Assembly (NCBI GenBank): GCA_028023455.1 | Contig: JAQFVV010000280.1 | Location: 990,001-1,054,000, forward strand | Length of the DNA: 64,000 nucleotides | Direction: 5' to 3' | DNA from: Epiperipatus broadwayi | Lineage: Eukaryota; Onychophora; Udeonychophora; Euonychophora; Peripatidae | Part shown: positions 61,201-64,000 of the stretch, piece after piece | How positions within the stretch are numbered: position 1 is the stretch's first letter | Layout: every line of letters starts with the position of its first letter | Notes under the pieces: model-generated | What the model saw: the letters and a program-made list of their open reading frames with translations, nothing else | Told to the model about the DNA's origin: nothing | Database searches by the model: none | Program-made: the position numbers and the translations under genes

Positions 61201-62495
61201 AAGAAATTTGAAAAATTTCTTAGATTCCAATCAGATTTAAGATTTTTCTTTTATATAAATGGCTTATAGACAAGCTAATTAACCTTCTAATATTGTTTGG
61301 TAAATGTATATTTAGCGTTTCTTAACTAGAGTAAAGAATAGAAATGAAAAAAAATGCCCCACCTAGCGTGTGATAAATCTGATGAATAATGTCTTTTTTG
61401 TCATTATGTTTTTATGAGAAGCTATTGGAGAGGTTATTGCCTTGAAATAACCTACTTAAAGGATGTTTTATAATTTTTTTTTGTATGTATCATCATTTTT
61501 TAAAAACAAAATGGTATTTTATTTATATATTGAGTAAACAATATTCTTCCATATCGATGGGTTCAAGCCATTCATGATCGTGAAATACCAATAACTAAAT
61601 ACAGGAAACTTAATATGAGTGTTAATTAAATGGTTGTTATTTTATTGTATGACAAAAGCATATAAAGTTTATGATTTTTAAAATTTTTTATTTAATTTTT
61701 TTTTTAAAAAATTGTAGGTTATTGAATCCATGGGTTTCGGAAGTTCAAAGATGTCAGTCTCATTGTATATAAAATTAGAAATGAATGGTTATTTCTTGAA
61801 TTTTTATAGATCAAAGATTAATTATAAAATTTAATTTTTGTTTTTTAATATTGTGTGTTGCATTTGAAAATTTTTTTTTATATTAATAAAAGAAAAATCT
61901 GAAAATGAAACCACATGATCCTACTTTTAATCACTTTTAAATATATGATAAATAAAAACAATTTAATATTTTAAAACAATAGAGAAATTTATTTATATAT
62001 ATGTTATTATGTGAGAAGGTTTCAGGCTGTTATACATATATATTTTTAAATCCACAAATTGGTGTACCATGATGAAATTGATAAGAGATTTAGGATTTGA
62101 TAAAGTCTACTTTACTTGAGAACTCTTCATGAATTTTATTTAAATAATATCATAAATGTAATAAGCTGGTTATCTGTTTATTTATAATTTCAGGAGATAA
62201 CTTGCAACTACCATGAAGGTTTTATGTACAAATTAGTATCTTGATACCCAGATTTATTTCAGTTCACATTCCAAGTCTTAAATACAATAGATATTTGTTG
62301 TTTTTATGATATTGATACCAGACAAATTATACATATATAATATATAGTAAAATATAAATGCAAGATAGTATAGAAAATTCCTAAGCTTTGTAATTAACAA
62401 TATGATAAATCAACAAAAACATGACAAAGCAACAGTTTTATAATATCTAAAATAATATAGTCACTTATGTATACATAATATAAAGAAAATCATTA
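61201..62495. other. Downstream stretch, AT-rich
   Basis: No exon matching the expected next RALGAPA segment was found here. Confidence 0.5.
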
Positions 62496-62497
62496 TA

Positions 62498-63410
62498 CAC
62501 CTGAGTCTCGTTTTATGCGGTAGATAAGTTTCTCAGAAAGCGCGCACAAAAGAAATCGCACAAAAATAGACTTAACTTACCTTGAAAAATGGGGATAGGG
62601 GTTGTAATTTTCAGAAATCGCATAAAAGCAAAGCAAGAAGGAAAAATTACTTTAAAATTCGCATTAAAAAAGATAAGGAAACAAAGTATGACTAATAAAA
62701 AATTTCAAATATTTGAAAAAAAAAAATCATGACAAACTTTTTTTACTTTTTTTATTAACTACAGTATTTAATTTTACATTTTTCATACATATTTTAATCA
62801 TTAGCGGTTGTTTTTCTATTTGACAATATGCGTTCGTTTGGGAAACGTTAAGAAATCAGATTCGTCATGTGACATACAACTAGCGCCACTTTCAGTCTTG
62901 AGTTGTGTTAATGATTTTTTATTTCTATATTAAAAAAATGAGATTGTAATCAAAACAAAAAGGTTATAGATTATCATTAGATAGATTATTTTCAGTTTAT
63001 AAAATCAATAAAATCTTCATTATTATTTATTTTAAAAATCTAAAAAATTATTTATTTCTGTTATAATTAACAAAATACGTTTTAAAAGTTTAAAATTTTT
63101 GACTATTTATTGCGATATTTTTATATGTAAATATAAATCTATTATTATTATTTACTCATTAGTATAAGTAGGTTATTACATAGAAGCTAATATTCTGAAT
63201 GCAGCTTCAGGCCATATTCACTTTAACTGCTAATATAATGTTATATTTTTGAAAAAAAAAAAAGTATTTCAAGTCAAAATATGTTATTAATAATTTAAAT
63301 TTCTTGATATCTAATAAATATAGTGAAATATGAAAGATATTAATAAGAAACACGAATCGCATAACTTCAAAATCGCATTAAAATAATCCGCATAAAATGA
63401 GACCCAGGTG
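62498..63410. mobile_element. pogo/Tigger-like MITE, 913 bp
   Basis: The ends are inverted repeats, CACCTGAGTCTCGTTTTATG at the left and CATAAAATGAGACCCAGGTG at the right, differing at two of the first 24 positions. Both are flanked by TA (62496-62497 and 63411-63412). Subterminal AATCGCATAAAA-like blocks repeat near both ends. TA target duplication and TIRs containing CTCGTTTTATG-type sequence recall pogo/Tigger elements, but there is no transposase, so it is non-autonomous. Confidence 0.85.
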
Positions 63411-63412
63411 TA

Positions 63413-64000
63413 TATTGCACCAGATATAAAAAAATTTACAATAAGTAAATAGTGAGATATTATTTTATATAGTGCTATGGTTTTATACTGCAACAGTGAT
63501 ATTAGCAATTAAGTCAGTGCACATGCGCTTTAAAGATAAATTATAAATGAATACTCTCACTTTTCCAGACACAAGATATAGTTTTTTTTAGAAAAGATGG
63601 AATGAATCCACCCATCTTTTCGACCCAAACATTTATGTATGGGCAAATCTTAAGCGTATGGAAATGAAAGCATGAAGATGTTAAGCAATCACTTCAAATT
63701 GCATTTATTATGTTTGAACGAATGACACTTGCGAAATCTTTACAATTTGCGATACGTCATTCTTTAGTTGCAATTAAACATATATAATGAGATAAATAAA
63801 CAGATATAATTACTTTATTATGACAATAAATTTCCAATATGTTTTTCTGATATGTTAGCGTGATGTACCATATTTATAAATGAAAAAAAAATTAATACCA
63901 CGTCTCAAGATATTCCTAATTTATGCAGTAAGATATATGTAAATAAACAGAAGAAGGGCTTCGAAAATAAGCAAAATAAAAAAGATACTACAATAAAAAA
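63413..64000. other. Window end, nothing recognised
   Basis: AT-rich DNA without a recognised gene or repeat. The next RALGAPA exon is not here. Confidence 0.5.

Overview
The window is AT-rich animal nuclear DNA with no prokaryotic gene structure. It holds part of one spliced protein-coding gene on the + strand, buried in transposable-element relics. The four exons recognised match the alpha subunit of the Ral GTPase-activating protein (RALGAPA family). The repeats include Penelope-like elements, several non-LTR retrotransposon families, a Ty3/Gypsy element, and mariner, pogo-like and IS1595/Merlin-like relics. This mix and the base composition suit an arthropod, and a chelicerate such as a spider is plausible, but the sequence alone does not prove the taxon.

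Layout. 1-945 is the 3' end of a LINE. 3003-4800 is a Penelope-like element (PLE) on the - strand. 5920-6350 is a LINE endonuclease relic. RALGAPA exons lie at 6947-7057, 9696-9764, 20209-20319 and 58702-58953. All four are whole numbers of codons in phase 0, separated by introns of about 2.6, 10.4 and 38.4 kb. The gene is open at both ends: earlier and later exons are not recognised here.

The introns hold a 0.9 kb palindromic foldback element (8063-8964), an LTR-like dispersed repeat (10676-12390, again at 32861-34275), and an old LINE (12540-14470). They also hold a deleted mariner (16685-17521), a second foldback (18663-19066), and a Gypsy element with both LTRs (22455-28661) whose left LTR carries a 771 bp insertion. 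Further on are a near full-length LINE with an SGNH-hydrolase-like ORF1 (34283-38800, - strand), two RTE-like LINE copies (47160-49480 and 55430-56880), and a second PLE (51478-55318, - strand) split by a 2.2 kb transposon. A short PLE tail ends 23 bases before the last exon. Downstream are tRNA-like SINE heads and a pogo-like MITE (62498-63410).

The strongest unexplained signal is two families of small non-autonomous elements. Each combines inverted repeats with a one-sided 3' tail and is flanked by target duplications of variable length (10-14 bp). One family shares an internal core across three loci with otherwise different ends, and a hairpin in that core is kept by compensatory base changes. 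None of the transposon reading frames is intact. RALGAPA is the only gene here that looks functional.
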